From positions 1 through 15,515 of the forward strand of contig DATJQF010000252.1 in NCBI GenBank assembly GCA_035505995.1: 15,515 nt of DNA, read 5' to 3'. The DNA is from DATJQF01 sp035505995 (GTDB lineage: Bacteria; Bacteroidota; Bacteroidia; Bacteroidales; FEN-979). The position numbers were made by a program, and so were the translations under genes. Positions 1 through 7,379 of the stretch are shown here, piece by piece; positions within the stretch are counted from its first letter, which is position 1, and every line of letters begins with the position of its first letter. Below the pieces are notes generated by a model, which was given only the letters and a program-made list of their open reading frames with translations, did no database searches and had not been told where the DNA came from.

Positions 1-7
1 ATTTTCT

Positions 8-340
8 ATGCCGCTGAATAAAGGTAAACATACGGTCGCGGAGATCGAAGGAGTAAGGTGCACGGTGGTGGAAACCGGATTAACTCCATCGCGTGCCGGC
101 TTTCTGAAAGATCTGCTGGAACATAACGGGCTGGAAGTTAAAATGGAAAAGGAAAAGGCCAAGGACGGAACCCCGCTGGAAACCCTGATTCTCGGCGTAA
201 CCGATATCCTTTTCAACCCGGTCATCAAGGTGTACCAGCATAAGCTCTTCAGAAAGGACGGCCATGAAGTCACTCCGGCTTACTGGAACCAGTGGCCGGA
301 GGATCCGGACCTTCCCTACTGGCAGGTGAAGCACAGGTAG
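8..340 (+). CDS. Hypothetical protein, 110 aa
   Basis: I do not recognise this protein and assign no function. It is a small soluble protein with no signal peptide or membrane segment. It has charged stretches (a KMEKEKAKDG region near residue 45) and an aromatic, tryptophan-rich C-terminus (YWNQWPEDPDLPYW near residues 93-106). The reading frame stays open to the left edge of the window, so the ATG at 8 is the first visible start and not a proven one; the protein could begin upstream. Codon use resembles that of its neighbours. It ends 4 nt before the next small gene, so the two are probably co-transcribed. Reality as a gene is likely because a long antisense frame over the same DNA has no coding features. 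Confidence 0.7.
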   Translation: MPLNKGKHTVAEIEGVRCTVVETGLTPSRAGFLKDLLEHNGLEVKMEKEKAKDGTPLETLILGVTDILFNPVIKVYQHKLFRKDGHEVTPAYWNQWPEDPDLPYWQVKHR

Positions 341-344
341 TTTT

Positions 345-545
345 ATGGCCAAATTCAATAAGATCATCGGGATTGCCATCGCCCTGCTTTTCTTTGTCCT
401 GGGCTTCTATCTCCTGTACGCCGCACGGTTCAACTATCTCTCCAAGGAAATCCGTGTGATCTTCGCTGTTTTTCTCTTTCTTTACGGGGCTTTCCGGATC
501 GTCCGGTACATTTTTAAGGACCGGGACCGGGACGAAGAGGAGTAA
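345..545 (+). CDS. Small two-helix membrane protein, 66 aa
   Basis: This short protein has two hydrophobic segments, roughly residues 6-26 and 37-56, joined by a short polar loop. It ends in a strongly charged tail (KDRDRDEEE), the usual look of a small inner-membrane protein with a cytoplasmic C-terminus. The start ATG lies 4 nt after the stop of the preceding gene, suggesting translational coupling in one operon. No family is recognised. It may be an accessory membrane protein of the envelope genes downstream, but only position suggests that. A gap of about 110 nt with a Bacteroidota-type promoter motif separates it from the next gene. Confidence 0.65.
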   Translation: MAKFNKIIGIAIALLFFVLGFYLLYAARFNYLSKEIRVIFAVFLFLYGAFRIVRYIFKDRDRDEEE

Positions 546-616
546 AAGATTTCCCGGGACTTGATTTGTATTATTTTTCTTACATATATAATAGTAACCG
601 GAAAAAATAAATTTGC

Positions 617-624
617 TATTTTTG
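617..624 (+). promoter_or_regulatory. Bacteroidota -7 promoter element (TATTTTTG)
   Basis: An exact match to the Bacteroidota sigma-factor -7 consensus TAnnTTTG lies in an AT-rich intergenic stretch 34 nt before the lipoprotein start at 658. Transcription would begin near 631, giving a leader of about 27 nt. No convincing -33 TTG was found at the expected distance, so this rests on one motif. Confidence 0.5.
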
Positions 625-657
625 TGTTCTATCAGTAATTACAGAGCAATTGGAGCC

Positions 658-1623
658 ATGAACCGTTTATTGAGAAGCCGACCAGGGAACCCGGTGATTA
701 CCGGATTTATCCTGCTGACCCTGCTGGCATTCAGCGGATGCGGCGAACGTATCCACTCCAAGGATGTGGATACGCCTACTACGGGCAGAATCAAAATGGG
801 GCTGGATAATTCCTACAGCCTGCTGATGGATGCGGAAATATACGCTTTCGAGACATTTTACAAATACGCGCATATCGATACCCTTTGCCGGAATGAGGCA
901 GATATCATCGAAGCCTTTAAAAAGGATTCGATTCCCCTGATGGTGGTCAACCGGAAAATGACGCAGGAAGAAACAAACAACCTGCTGGCCCAGCAAATCA
1001 TTGTGCGCACCACGCGCATCGCTTACGATGCCGTGGCCCTGATCATCAACCCCTCGAACCCTGACACCAATCTCCTGTATGGCCAGGTGGCAAATATCTT
1101 CATGGGGAAGATCACAAACTGGAAACAGATCAACCCGAAATCGAAACTGGGGGACGTTAAAGTGATCTTTGACAATTATAAATCGGGGAATACCCGGTAT
1201 TTCAGGGAAAAGTTCAAGCTCGAAAAGCTTCCTGCATCCTGTTTCGCATTGAATAACAATGAAGAGGTGATCAGCTTCGTGGAGAAACACCCGGAAGCGA
1301 TCGGCATCGTGAGCGTTAACTGGATCAGCGATAAGCAGGACAGCGTTTCCCACCGCTTTCTGTCGGGGATCAAGGTCGCTGCGATCAACCGGGAAGGAAC
1401 CGACAGCCTGGATGCCACCTTTTATACTCCCCACCCGGGGTATATTGCGGAAGGATTTTACCCCTTCATCCGCGAGGTGTATATGATTTCCCGTCAAACC
1501 TACTCCGGACTGGCCATCGGGTTCACCTCCTATGTGGCCGGAACCGACGGGCAGCTCATTGTATTAAGGTCGGGCCTGGTGCCCGCCACCATGCCGGTAC
1601 GGATCGTGCAGATAAAAAACTAA
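658..1623 (+). CDS. PstS-like phosphate-binding-fold lipoprotein
   Basis: This is a periplasmic substrate-binding-fold protein of the PstS/PBP-like type, 321 aa. The N-terminus is a lipoprotein signal: basic residues, a hydrophobic core (about 13-25), then FSGC with Cys28 as the likely lipidated residue. Family signatures include AYDAVALIINPSNP (about 122-135), where PstS proteins line the ligand cleft, and IFMGKITNWKQI (about 147-158), the strongly conserved PstS segment. The usual phosphate-contacting SGT-R loop reads SGNTRYF here (176-182), so phosphate binding is not assured. I chose ATG 658 over an in-frame TTG at 613 because the TTG lies inside the promoter and the later start gives a clean lipoprotein signal. 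No pstCAB follows. Instead a TPR protein and then ExbB/ExbD/TonB genes follow, an arrangement that suggests an envelope role beside TonB rather than ABC import. Confidence 0.82.
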   Translation: MNRLLRSRPGNPVITGFILLTLLAFSGCGERIHSKDVDTPTTGRIKMGLDNSYSLLMDAEIYAFETFYKYAHIDTLCRNEADIIEAFKKDSIPLMVVNRKMTQEETNNLLAQQIIVRTTRIAYDAVALIINPSNPDTNLLYGQVANIFMGKITNWKQINPKSKLGDVKVIFDNYKSGNTRYFREKFKLEKLPASCFALNNNEEVISFVEKHPEAIGIVSVNWISDKQDSVSHRFLSGIKVAAINREGTDSLDATFYTPHPGYIAEGFYPFIREVYMISRQTYSGLAIGFTSYVAGTDGQLIVLRSGLVPATMPVRIVQIKN

Positions 1624-1644
1624 TCTCCAAAATTGCATATCGAT

Positions 1645-3333
1645 ATGTCAAAGGTAATGAGAAAAATGATCGGAACCGTGCTGCTGGCATCCCTTCTCCC
1701 GGGTTTGAACCTGGTGGCGCAAGATCTGAAATCCGCCATCCGGCTTGCCAAGAGTGAACAATTCGAAGCGGCCACCGGCCTGTACAAGAAGTTGCTGAAA
1801 AACAGTCCGAACGACGGATCCATCTACTATTATTACGGGGACAGCTATATATGGAAATATTTCTCGGATACCCTGGTGAATTCCCTGAAGGAAATGACCG
1901 ATTCGGCGAAGATCATCTTTGAAATGGGCATCAAGGCCGATCCTGCCAATCCGCTGAACCTTGTCGGAATAGGCAAGACGGACCTGCTGCTGCATAATCA
2001 GAAAAAGGCGGAAGAATCCTTTGCAAAAGCAAATTCCCTGCTGCCCAGCAAGGCGAACAAGAACATCGTGATGGCCCCGGAAATGCATGCGGCGGTTTTG
2101 ATCCAGATGGCGAATGCATATGTTGAGGCCAAGGTTGCCGATACGGCCAAGATATTTTCCCTGCTCCGCAGTGCGGAAAAGCTGGACCATAACAACTATG
2201 AACTGTATCTCACCCTGGGCGATGCATATATCCTCCTGCTGAATGACGGTTCAAAGGCGATTGCAAATTATAATATAGCCCAAACCCTGAACCCCACTTC
2301 GCCGATGGCGAAATTAAGGGTCGCTCAGTTGTGGCTGCGGGCAAGAAATTACAAGGATGCGCTGACCTATTACCTGGAGGTGATCAAGATTGATTCCACC
2401 TTTGCACCGGCTTATAAGGAGCTTGGGTTCCTGATGTCGAAAGCAAACCGGAACGAGGATGCCAAGAAATACTTCGCCAAATTCCTGTCGCTGTCAACCG
2501 GCAATACCGCGGCCCGCATCCAGTATGTCAATACCCTGATCGAGATCAAGGATTACCAGGAAGCCATCAACCAGCTGAATGAAGTCATGAAAGTGGATAC
2601 CTCCAATAACGACCTGAACCGCGCCATGGCCTATTCCTATTTCGAACTGGGACAATATGATAAAGGACTGTATTACATAAAGAAATTCTTCAGCCGGGTT
2701 CCGCAGGACAAAATCAGGTCGATGGACCTGGCCTACTACGGAAGGCTGCTGAGCAAGAACAGGATGGACTCCCTTGCCGGTCTCACCTTGTTGAAAGCCT
2801 ATGCGGCGGATACTTCGCGGCCGGAATTGCTTTCGGAGGCCGCTATGGCCTATATCCACATGAAAAAATATGACCGGGCCATTTATTGTTACCAGTATAA
2901 GATAGACCAGCATAAGGCCGTGCCCGGCGATTACTACAACATGGGGAAAGTTTACTATAACCTGCAGGAATGGGAAAAGGTTGATTCTACCCTGGCCATT
3001 TATAATCAGCTGCAGCCCGACCATGTGCAGGGATACCAGTGGAGGGCCCGGGCGCTGGTGAACCTGGACCCGGAAACCGATAAGGGACTCGCCAAGCCGA
3101 TCTATGAGATGATGATCGAAAAAGCCCTCGTGGACACGGTAAAATACTCCAAGGAACTCGTGGAAGCTTATGAATACCTTTCCTATTATTACCTGAAGCA
3201 GTTCAATATTACGAAGGAACAGGAAAACGGGAGAAAATCGATCGAGTATTGCCAGAAGATCCTGGTGCTGGATCCGGAGAACGAAAAAGCCAAGGCGATC
3301 CTGAAAGAACTGGGGCCAAAGATCAGGCAATAA
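1645..3333 (+). CDS. Secreted tetratricopeptide-repeat protein
   Basis: A 562-aa protein with an N-terminal signal peptide (MRKMIG followed by a hydrophobic core, then LVAQD, with likely cleavage near residue 25). After it come many 34-residue helical repeats of tetratricopeptide type. The pattern of paired helices with A/G/Y at repeat positions runs nearly to the C-terminus, for example around residues 185-215 and 250-290 and in the final YCQKILVLDPENEKAKAIL segment. TPR arrays are protein-binding scaffolds, so a periplasmic assembly or docking role is likely, with unknown partner. It starts about 20 nt after the PstS-like lipoprotein gene, so the two form an operon. The start is uncertain: ATG 1645 is used, ATG 1657 (preceded by AAAGG) would lose four residues, and an upstream TTG at 1633 is unlikely. 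Confidence 0.85.
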   Translation: MSKVMRKMIGTVLLASLLPGLNLVAQDLKSAIRLAKSEQFEAATGLYKKLLKNSPNDGSIYYYYGDSYIWKYFSDTLVNSLKEMTDSAKIIFEMGIKADPANPLNLVGIGKTDLLLHNQKKAEESFAKANSLLPSKANKNIVMAPEMHAAVLIQMANAYVEAKVADTAKIFSLLRSAEKLDHNNYELYLTLGDAYILLLNDGSKAIANYNIAQTLNPTSPMAKLRVAQLWLRARNYKDALTYYLEVIKIDSTFAPAYKELGFLMSKANRNEDAKKYFAKFLSLSTGNTAARIQYVNTLIEIKDYQEAINQLNEVMKVDTSNNDLNRAMAYSYFELGQYDKGLYYIKKFFSRVPQDKIRSMDLAYYGRLLSKNRMDSLAGLTLLKAYAADTSRPELLSEAAMAYIHMKKYDRAIYCYQYKIDQHKAVPGDYYNMGKVYYNLQEWEKVDSTLAIYNQLQPDHVQGYQWRARALVNLDPETDKGLAKPIYEMMIEKALVDTVKYSKELVEAYEYLSYYYLKQFNITKEQENGRKSIEYCQKILVLDPENEKAKAILKELGPKIRQ

Positions 3334-3351
3334 AGATGTTTAAATATTTTT

Positions 3352-3359
3352 TACCTTTG
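3352..3359 (+). promoter_or_regulatory. Bacteroidota -7 promoter element (TACCTTTG) for exbB operon
   Basis: An exact TAnnTTTG match sits in the 86-nt AT-rich gap between the TPR gene and exbB, and predicts transcription from about 3366. The resulting leader of about 54 nt is almost free of G and very A-rich near the start codon, as is common for well-translated Bacteroidota genes. A clear -33 element was not found. The placement makes exbB-exbD-exbD-tonB a separate transcription unit. Confidence 0.55.
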
Positions 3360-3419
3360 CTGACTCATTAAAATAAAAGTCAAAATAAACAGAGTAATAA
3401 ATTTAAAAACCAATTTAAA

Positions 3420-4244
3420 ATGAGCAAGACAAGCAACAAAGGCGGACAATCCTTAGGGAACGCTTTAAGATCTGTTTTTACGCTGACGGTGATGATCCTG
3501 GCGGTGATCATTTCCATCCTGGTTTTCAAGTATATCATGGGAAACCCGATCAACTTTGAAGGCGGCAACCCTCACGGATCTCCCCTTCCCGGCAACTACC
3601 TCGGGATCATCTATAAGGGAGGCTGGATCGTTCCGTTCCTCATGACCGTGAACCTGATCCTGATCATTTTCTCCATCGAGAGGGCCATTACGCTGACCAA
3701 AGCCAGAGGAAAAGGCAGACTGAATGTTTTCGTGAAGAACCTTCAGACCTATCTCGCCAATGATAAGATTGAGGAAGCCATCGACTCCTGCGACAAGCAA
3801 AAAGGTTCCCTGGCCAATGTGATGAAGGCTGGCCTGTTACGCTACCGTGCCCTGCAGCAGGACAAAACCCTTGAAAAAGACCAGAAGATCCTTGCCTTGT
3901 CGAAGGAATTTGAAGAAGCTACCGCACTGGAGCTTCCCATGCTTTCCCGGAACCTGGTGATCCTTTCCACCATCGCTTCCATCTCGGTGTTGATCGGGCT
4001 GCTGGGAACGGTACTCGGGATGATCCGGGCCTTTGGCGCTCTGGCCCAGGCCGGCGCCCCCGACGCTCTTGCTCTGGCGACCGGGATCTCCGAAGCCCTT
4101 ATCAATACCGCTTTCGGTATCAGCGGCTCCCTGCTGGGTATCATTCTCTACAACTTCTTCTCCGCCCAGATCGACAGCTTTACCTATAAGATCGATGAAT
4201 GCGGCTTCAGCCTGGTCCAGTCGTTTGCGGCTTCAACCAAGTAA
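3420..4244 (+). CDS. exbB: ExbB / MotA-TolQ family proton channel
   Basis: ExbB forms the inner-membrane proton channel core that, with ExbD, uses the proton-motive force to energise TonB for outer-membrane transport. The 274-aa protein has hydrophobic segments near residues 20-38, 68-86, 178-199 and 228-247. The last two carry the family signature: GLLGTVLGMIRAF (193-205), then ISEALINTAFGISGSLLG (about 223-240). A cytoplasmic helical domain of about 90 residues lies between helices two and three. The N-terminal extra helix is the form seen in Bacteroidota, whereas E. coli ExbB has three helices. TolQ and MotA belong to the same superfamily, but the two ExbD genes and TonB genes immediately downstream support ExbB. 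The gene is first in its operon, behind the promoter element at 3352. Confidence 0.93.
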   Translation: MSKTSNKGGQSLGNALRSVFTLTVMILAVIISILVFKYIMGNPINFEGGNPHGSPLPGNYLGIIYKGGWIVPFLMTVNLILIIFSIERAITLTKARGKGRLNVFVKNLQTYLANDKIEEAIDSCDKQKGSLANVMKAGLLRYRALQQDKTLEKDQKILALSKEFEEATALELPMLSRNLVILSTIASISVLIGLLGTVLGMIRAFGALAQAGAPDALALATGISEALINTAFGISGSLLGIILYNFFSAQIDSFTYKIDECGFSLVQSFAASTK

Positions 4245-4261
4245 AATCAGCTCAACACACC

Positions 4262-4900
4262 ATGCCAAAGATAAAACAACCCGCACGAAGTCCGCACATA
4301 GACATGACGCCTATGGTGGACTTGTTTTCGGTTCTCCTGATATTTCTGCTGCTGACCACTTCTTTCCGGCCGACCGAGGCGACCATCATCAACAGTCCCG
4401 CCTCGATCTCGGAAAAACAGGCTCCGGATAAGGATATCATGACCATTATCATTAACCACGACGGGAAGGTCTTTTTCAACATTGATAATGGAAAGGATAC
4501 GACCAAGCATACACGCAGCGATGTCCTGGTCGAAATGGGGAAGCGGTATAATATCAACTTTTCGAAAAAGGAGCTGGTTGATTTCGGCCATTTAGCCTCT
4601 TTCGGAATGCCGATGATAGAAATGAGGAAATGGCTGAATGCCACGGACGACAAAGTGAAGGAGAAGCTGCAAACAGGGATCCCGATGGATTCTACCGATA
4701 ACCAGTTGTCCTACTGGGTCCGGTACTCGCGTATTGCCAATCCCAATGCCGAAGTTGCTATTAAAGGCGATGCCGATGCGGATTACAAGACCGTGAAGAA
4801 GGTGATGGACCTCCTGCAGGACAACAAGGTGAACAAGTTCAACCTCATTACGAACCTGGAAAAACAGCAGGTGGGACTGAAAGACCTGCCTCCGAAGTAA
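4262..4900 (+). CDS. exbD: ExbD family transport protein (first copy)
   Basis: ExbD inserts one transmembrane helix into the ExbB pore and carries the proton-relaying aspartate. Here the motif HIDMTPMVDLFSVLLIFLL (about residues 12-30) puts that residue at Asp20, within the single helix (about 17-35). A periplasmic domain follows, ending in a typical ExbD region (GDADADYKTVKKVMDLLQ, about 164-181). The 212-aa length is well above the roughly 140 aa of E. coli ExbD, because of extra periplasmic sequence between the helix and the final fold. The frame is open further upstream inside exbB, but ATG 4262 is chosen since it begins exactly where ExbD homology does and lies 17 nt after the exbB stop. 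TolR is the alternative name for a related family member. Confidence 0.92.
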   Translation: MPKIKQPARSPHIDMTPMVDLFSVLLIFLLLTTSFRPTEATIINSPASISEKQAPDKDIMTIIINHDGKVFFNIDNGKDTTKHTRSDVLVEMGKRYNINFSKKELVDFGHLASFGMPMIEMRKWLNATDDKVKEKLQTGIPMDSTDNQLSYWVRYSRIANPNAEVAIKGDADADYKTVKKVMDLLQDNKVNKFNLITNLEKQQVGLKDLPPK

Positions 4901-4930
4901 TGAGCCGCTCTAACTTTTAAAAGAAAAAAT

Positions 4931-5569
4931 ATGGCTGAAATAATTCAAGAGGAAAAAGCAAAAAAAGGCGGCAAGCGCAGACCCAAAAAGCACTCCACCC
5001 GCATCGACATGACGCCGATGGTGGACTTGATGTGCCTGCTGATCACCTTTTTCATGCTTACCACCGCCTTTAGTAAACCCAAGGTGATGGTGATCACCAT
5101 GCCGGAAAAGGACGTTAAGAATGAGCCCAAGGACCAGCCGCAGATCCCTGCCTGGAGGACGCTGAATATCCTCCTGTCGGGAGATGATAAGGTTTACTAT
5201 TTCATGGGCGTTGCCGATCCCAAGAAACCACCTCTTCCCACCCTGATCAAAACCGACTTCAGCAAAGACGGTATCCGGAAAGTGTTGCTTGACAAGAACC
5301 GGGACCTGTTTACCAAAATTGCTGAATTCCGGGATAAGCGATTGACCGGGAAACTGGTCGTGGCAGACACAACGGCTGATTCGGAGATCAAGAAGATGAA
5401 GAAGGATGACAAGACCGGACCCATCGTTCTGATCAAGGCCGATGACAAAGCCAAGTACAAGGACATCGTCAACATCATCGACGAAATGGCTATTTGCAAC
5501 ATTGCCAGCTATGCCGTGGTGGATATCAACCCGATCGAGCTGGGATTGATTAAAAATGCCCCTAAATAA
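4931..5569 (+). CDS. exbD: ExbD family transport protein (second copy)
   Basis: A second ExbD paralogue, 212 aa, sits 30 nt after the first. It has a lysine/arginine-rich cytoplasmic N-terminus (residues 9-20) and then RIDMTPMVDLMCLLITFFML (about 24-43), with the proton-carrying Asp32 inside the single membrane helix. A periplasmic domain follows, ending in a segment like that of the first copy (ADDKAKYKDIVNIIDEM, about 175-191). ExbD works as a dimer inside the ExbB pentamer, so the two copies could form a heterodimer; that is inference. The periplasmic parts differ strongly between the copies, while the membrane motif is nearly identical, suggesting specialised contacts with TonB or peptidoglycan. 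Tandem exbD genes are usual in Bacteroidota. Confidence 0.92.
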   Translation: MAEIIQEEKAKKGGKRRPKKHSTRIDMTPMVDLMCLLITFFMLTTAFSKPKVMVITMPEKDVKNEPKDQPQIPAWRTLNILLSGDDKVYYFMGVADPKKPPLPTLIKTDFSKDGIRKVLLDKNRDLFTKIAEFRDKRLTGKLVVADTTADSEIKKMKKDDKTGPIVLIKADDKAKYKDIVNIIDEMAICNIASYAVVDINPIELGLIKNAPK

Positions 5570-5605
5570 TATTTGCTGACGTAACTTAAAAAGGAAAAAG
5601 ACATT

Positions 5606-6382
5606 ATGGCACCAGAAAAGCAGCATGTCGAATCCATGGAGGAACTGGTCTTTAAGAACCGGAACAAGGAATACGGGGCATATTACCTGCGGATGAAATA
5701 CCGAAAATATGTGACGATCTCATTGATCATCGGTCTGGTCATCATCGGGGCCCTGGTTACCTATCCGGTGATCGCGAGTTACCTGAACAAGAACCGGCTG
5801 ATCAAGGAAGAAACATCCGTGGAGACCGAAGTCCTGAACATGCCCAAGGAAGAGCTTCCTCCTCCTCCGCCTCCCCCTCCACCCCCCGAAGCCCTGGAGC
5901 AGAAAGTTAAATTTACCGCTCCCAAGGTTGTGAACGATACGGTCGAGACAGGTCTTCAGACCCAGGATGAACTGGCAAACAAGCCGTCCACCGAATTGCC
6001 TCCGCCCGAAGAAGAGATCAAGGTGGAAGAAACCAAGAAGGAGGTGATCGAACAGCCCAGCCAGGCGGAGATCTTCACGGTGGTGGAAGAGCAGCCTTCT
6101 TACCCCGGAGGGGAAGAGGCCCGTATCAAGTTCCTGCAGGATAACATCAAATACCCGGAAGAAGCCAAGGAATTGGGCGTCCAGGGGAAAGTATTCGTTA
6201 CGTTCGTCGTGGAAGTGGATGGCTCGATCACCGATGTAAAGGTGCTCAGAGGCATCGGGGCGGGTTGTGACGAGGAAGCCATCCGGGTCGTGAAATCGAT
6301 GCCCAAATGGGTTCCCGGCAAACAACGAGGGGTTCCCGTCCGGGTCCAATTCAATTTACCAATCAAATTCACGCTCCAGTAA
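5606..6382 (+). CDS. tonB: TonB energy transducer (first copy)
   Basis: TonB spans the periplasm and passes energy from ExbB/ExbD to outer-membrane receptors, which in this phylum include SusC-like transporters. The 258-aa protein has all expected parts in order. A cytoplasmic N-terminus has the Bacteroidota motif LVFKNRNKEYGAYYLR (14-29). A membrane anchor spans about 37-58. A proline-rich linker with an unbroken proline run lies near 85-94, followed by an acidic, Glu/Lys-rich spacer. The C-terminal TonB domain (about 166-258) contains YPGGEEA, IKYPEEAKE, GCDEEAIRVVKSMPKW and PVRVQFNLPIKF. It is the last gene of the exbB-exbD-exbD-tonB unit, 36 nt after exbD. Two hairpins follow its stop codon. 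Confidence 0.94.
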   Translation: MAPEKQHVESMEELVFKNRNKEYGAYYLRMKYRKYVTISLIIGLVIIGALVTYPVIASYLNKNRLIKEETSVETEVLNMPKEELPPPPPPPPPPEALEQKVKFTAPKVVNDTVETGLQTQDELANKPSTELPPPEEEIKVEETKKEVIEQPSQAEIFTVVEEQPSYPGGEEARIKFLQDNIKYPEEAKELGVQGKVFVTFVVEVDGSITDVKVLRGIGAGCDEEAIRVVKSMPKWVPGKQRGVPVRVQFNLPIKFTLQ

Positions 6383-6388
6383 CACGGA

Positions 6389-6412
6389 AAATCCCCGTTC
6401 CTGAAGGGATTT
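6389..6412 (+). other. Short stem-loop after tonB
   Basis: A perfect 7-bp inverted repeat, AAATCCC and GGGATTT, flanks a 10-nt loop and lies just 6 nt after the tonB stop. It is not followed by a U-run, so it is a poor intrinsic terminator alone. It could protect the 3' end of the transcript or cooperate with the much longer hairpin downstream. Confidence 0.4.
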
Positions 6413-6424
6413 AAGGAAAAAAAG

Positions 6425-6497
6425 TAAAGAACTTCTCACGAAAAGCCCTCTGATTGGCGTATATTTTGCAGAGGTCTTATATGTGAGAAGTTCTTTA
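6425..6497 (+). terminator. Long stem-loop between tonB copies, probable terminator
   Basis: A perfect 15-bp inverted repeat (TAAAGAACTTCTCAC at 6425-6439 with GTGAGAAGTTCTTTA at 6483-6497) encloses 43 nt. Within these, a second 6-bp inverted repeat (CCTCTG 6447-6452, CAGAGG 6469-6474) can form a nested stem. The right arm runs into the U-rich TTTATTTATT, as expected of an intrinsic terminator for the exbB-tonB unit. The stem is unusually long, and the loop contains a near-match to the -7 promoter motif (TATATTTTG, 6460-6468). Alternatives are therefore a regulatory switch for the downstream tonB or a remnant of a small inverted-repeat element. No target-site duplication is evident. Confidence 0.5.
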
Positions 6498-6533
6498 TTT
6501 ATTGAGATTGCAGAACCTTAAATCCTCTTCAAG

Positions 6534-7316
6534 ATGAAAACAACACCCGTTGAATCCCTTGAAGACCTGGTTTTCAGGGATAAAAACAAGCTCTACGGAG
6601 CCTACTTCCTGCGCAAAAGGTACCACCGCCACATCACTCTTTCCCTGTTACTTGCCACCCTTCTTATGCTATCGGCCCTGACCTACCCGCTGATCGCCAG
6701 CTATCGCTATAAAGGAGCCGCCGGTATTGATATTGGTGTCACCGTTAACGGAACTTTTATGAGTCATCCCCCTGACAATCTGACCCTGCCGCCACCGCCT
6801 CCGCCTCCCCTCAACCCGCTGGAGAAAAAATATAAATTCGTCGTTCCCAAAGTTGTCAGCAGCGAGATGGGCGACGACAATTTTGGCAAACAGGATATCC
6901 TTTCGCAAAACCAGAATAAAGAATTACCCCCTCCGGATGAGCAGGTTACAACTGAAACCCAACCAGTTAATAAGACGATAGAGGTTCCGGATCAGACCGA
7001 ACCCCCGACCTGGGTCCCCGAGATGCCTGTTTTCCCGGGTGGAGAAGCTGAACTATACCGCTTTCTGAGCCGCAACCTGAAATACCCGGGGGATGCTAAG
7101 GATGCCAATATAGCGGGAACCGTTTACCTGACTTTCGTGGTGGAAAAGGATGGTTCCATTACCGGGGTGACGGTGCTCCGGGGTATCGGCGGAGGATGCG
7201 AAGAAGAAGCCATCCGGGTCATCAGATCCATGCCTCCCTGGACGCCTGGAAAGAACAATGGAATCCCGGTCAGGGTGCGTTTTAATCTTCCGGTTAAATT
7301 TGTGTTGCACGAATAG
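6534..7316 (+). CDS. tonB: TonB energy transducer (second copy)
   Basis: A second complete TonB, 260 aa, is clearly paralogous to the first along its whole length. The cytoplasmic motif is NKLYGAYFLRKRY (18-30), the membrane anchor spans about 34-55, and a short proline-rich stretch lies near 86-92. An Asp/Glu- and Gln-rich spacer then leads to the C-terminal TonB domain (about 167-260) with FPGGEAEL, LKYPGDAKD, GCEEEAIRVIRSMPPW and PVRVRFNLPVKF. Conservation is strongest at both ends and weakest in the spacer, as expected if both copies use the same ExbB/ExbD motor but differ in reach or receptor choice. The preceding hairpin region separates it from the exbB unit, so it may be expressed differently; no exact promoter motif was found in the 37 nt after that hairpin. 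Confidence 0.93.
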   Translation: MKTTPVESLEDLVFRDKNKLYGAYFLRKRYHRHITLSLLLATLLMLSALTYPLIASYRYKGAAGIDIGVTVNGTFMSHPPDNLTLPPPPPPPLNPLEKKYKFVVPKVVSSEMGDDNFGKQDILSQNQNKELPPPDEQVTTETQPVNKTIEVPDQTEPPTWVPEMPVFPGGEAELYRFLSRNLKYPGDAKDANIAGTVYLTFVVEKDGSITGVTVLRGIGGGCEEEAIRVIRSMPPWTPGKNNGIPVRVRFNLPVKFVLHE

Positions 7317-7369
7317 GAAAACGGCAGGATTTCCCTTCAATTTAGAATATTTCCAAACGAAATTAATTG

Positions 7370-7377
7370 TAATTTTG
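7370..7377 (+). promoter_or_regulatory. Bacteroidota -7 promoter element (TAATTTTG) for hdr-flx operon
   Basis: An exact TAnnTTTG match lies 34 nt before the hdrC start in the AT-rich gap after tonB. It would start transcription near 7384, inside the palindrome at 7380-7397, leaving a leader of about 20 nt. No clear -33 TTG was found. Its position relative to the palindrome is the main reason to read that palindrome as an operator. Confidence 0.6.
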
Positions 7378-7379
7378 CA

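Noticed and set aside
613..657. TTG start at 613 extending the PstS-like lipoprotein by 15 residues
   Set aside because: It lies in the promoter element and would push the lipoprotein signal away from the N-terminus; ATG 658 is the better start.
4910..5626. A 238-codon minus-strand frame opposite the second exbD
   Set aside because: Histidine- and aspartate-rich low-quality translation that mirrors exbD; no family features.
6425..6497. Reading the long inverted repeat as an intact insertion-like element (MITE)
   Set aside because: The terminal repeats fit, but no target-site duplication is seen and no second copy occurs in the window; a terminator is the simpler reading, so the element idea is kept only as an alternative.
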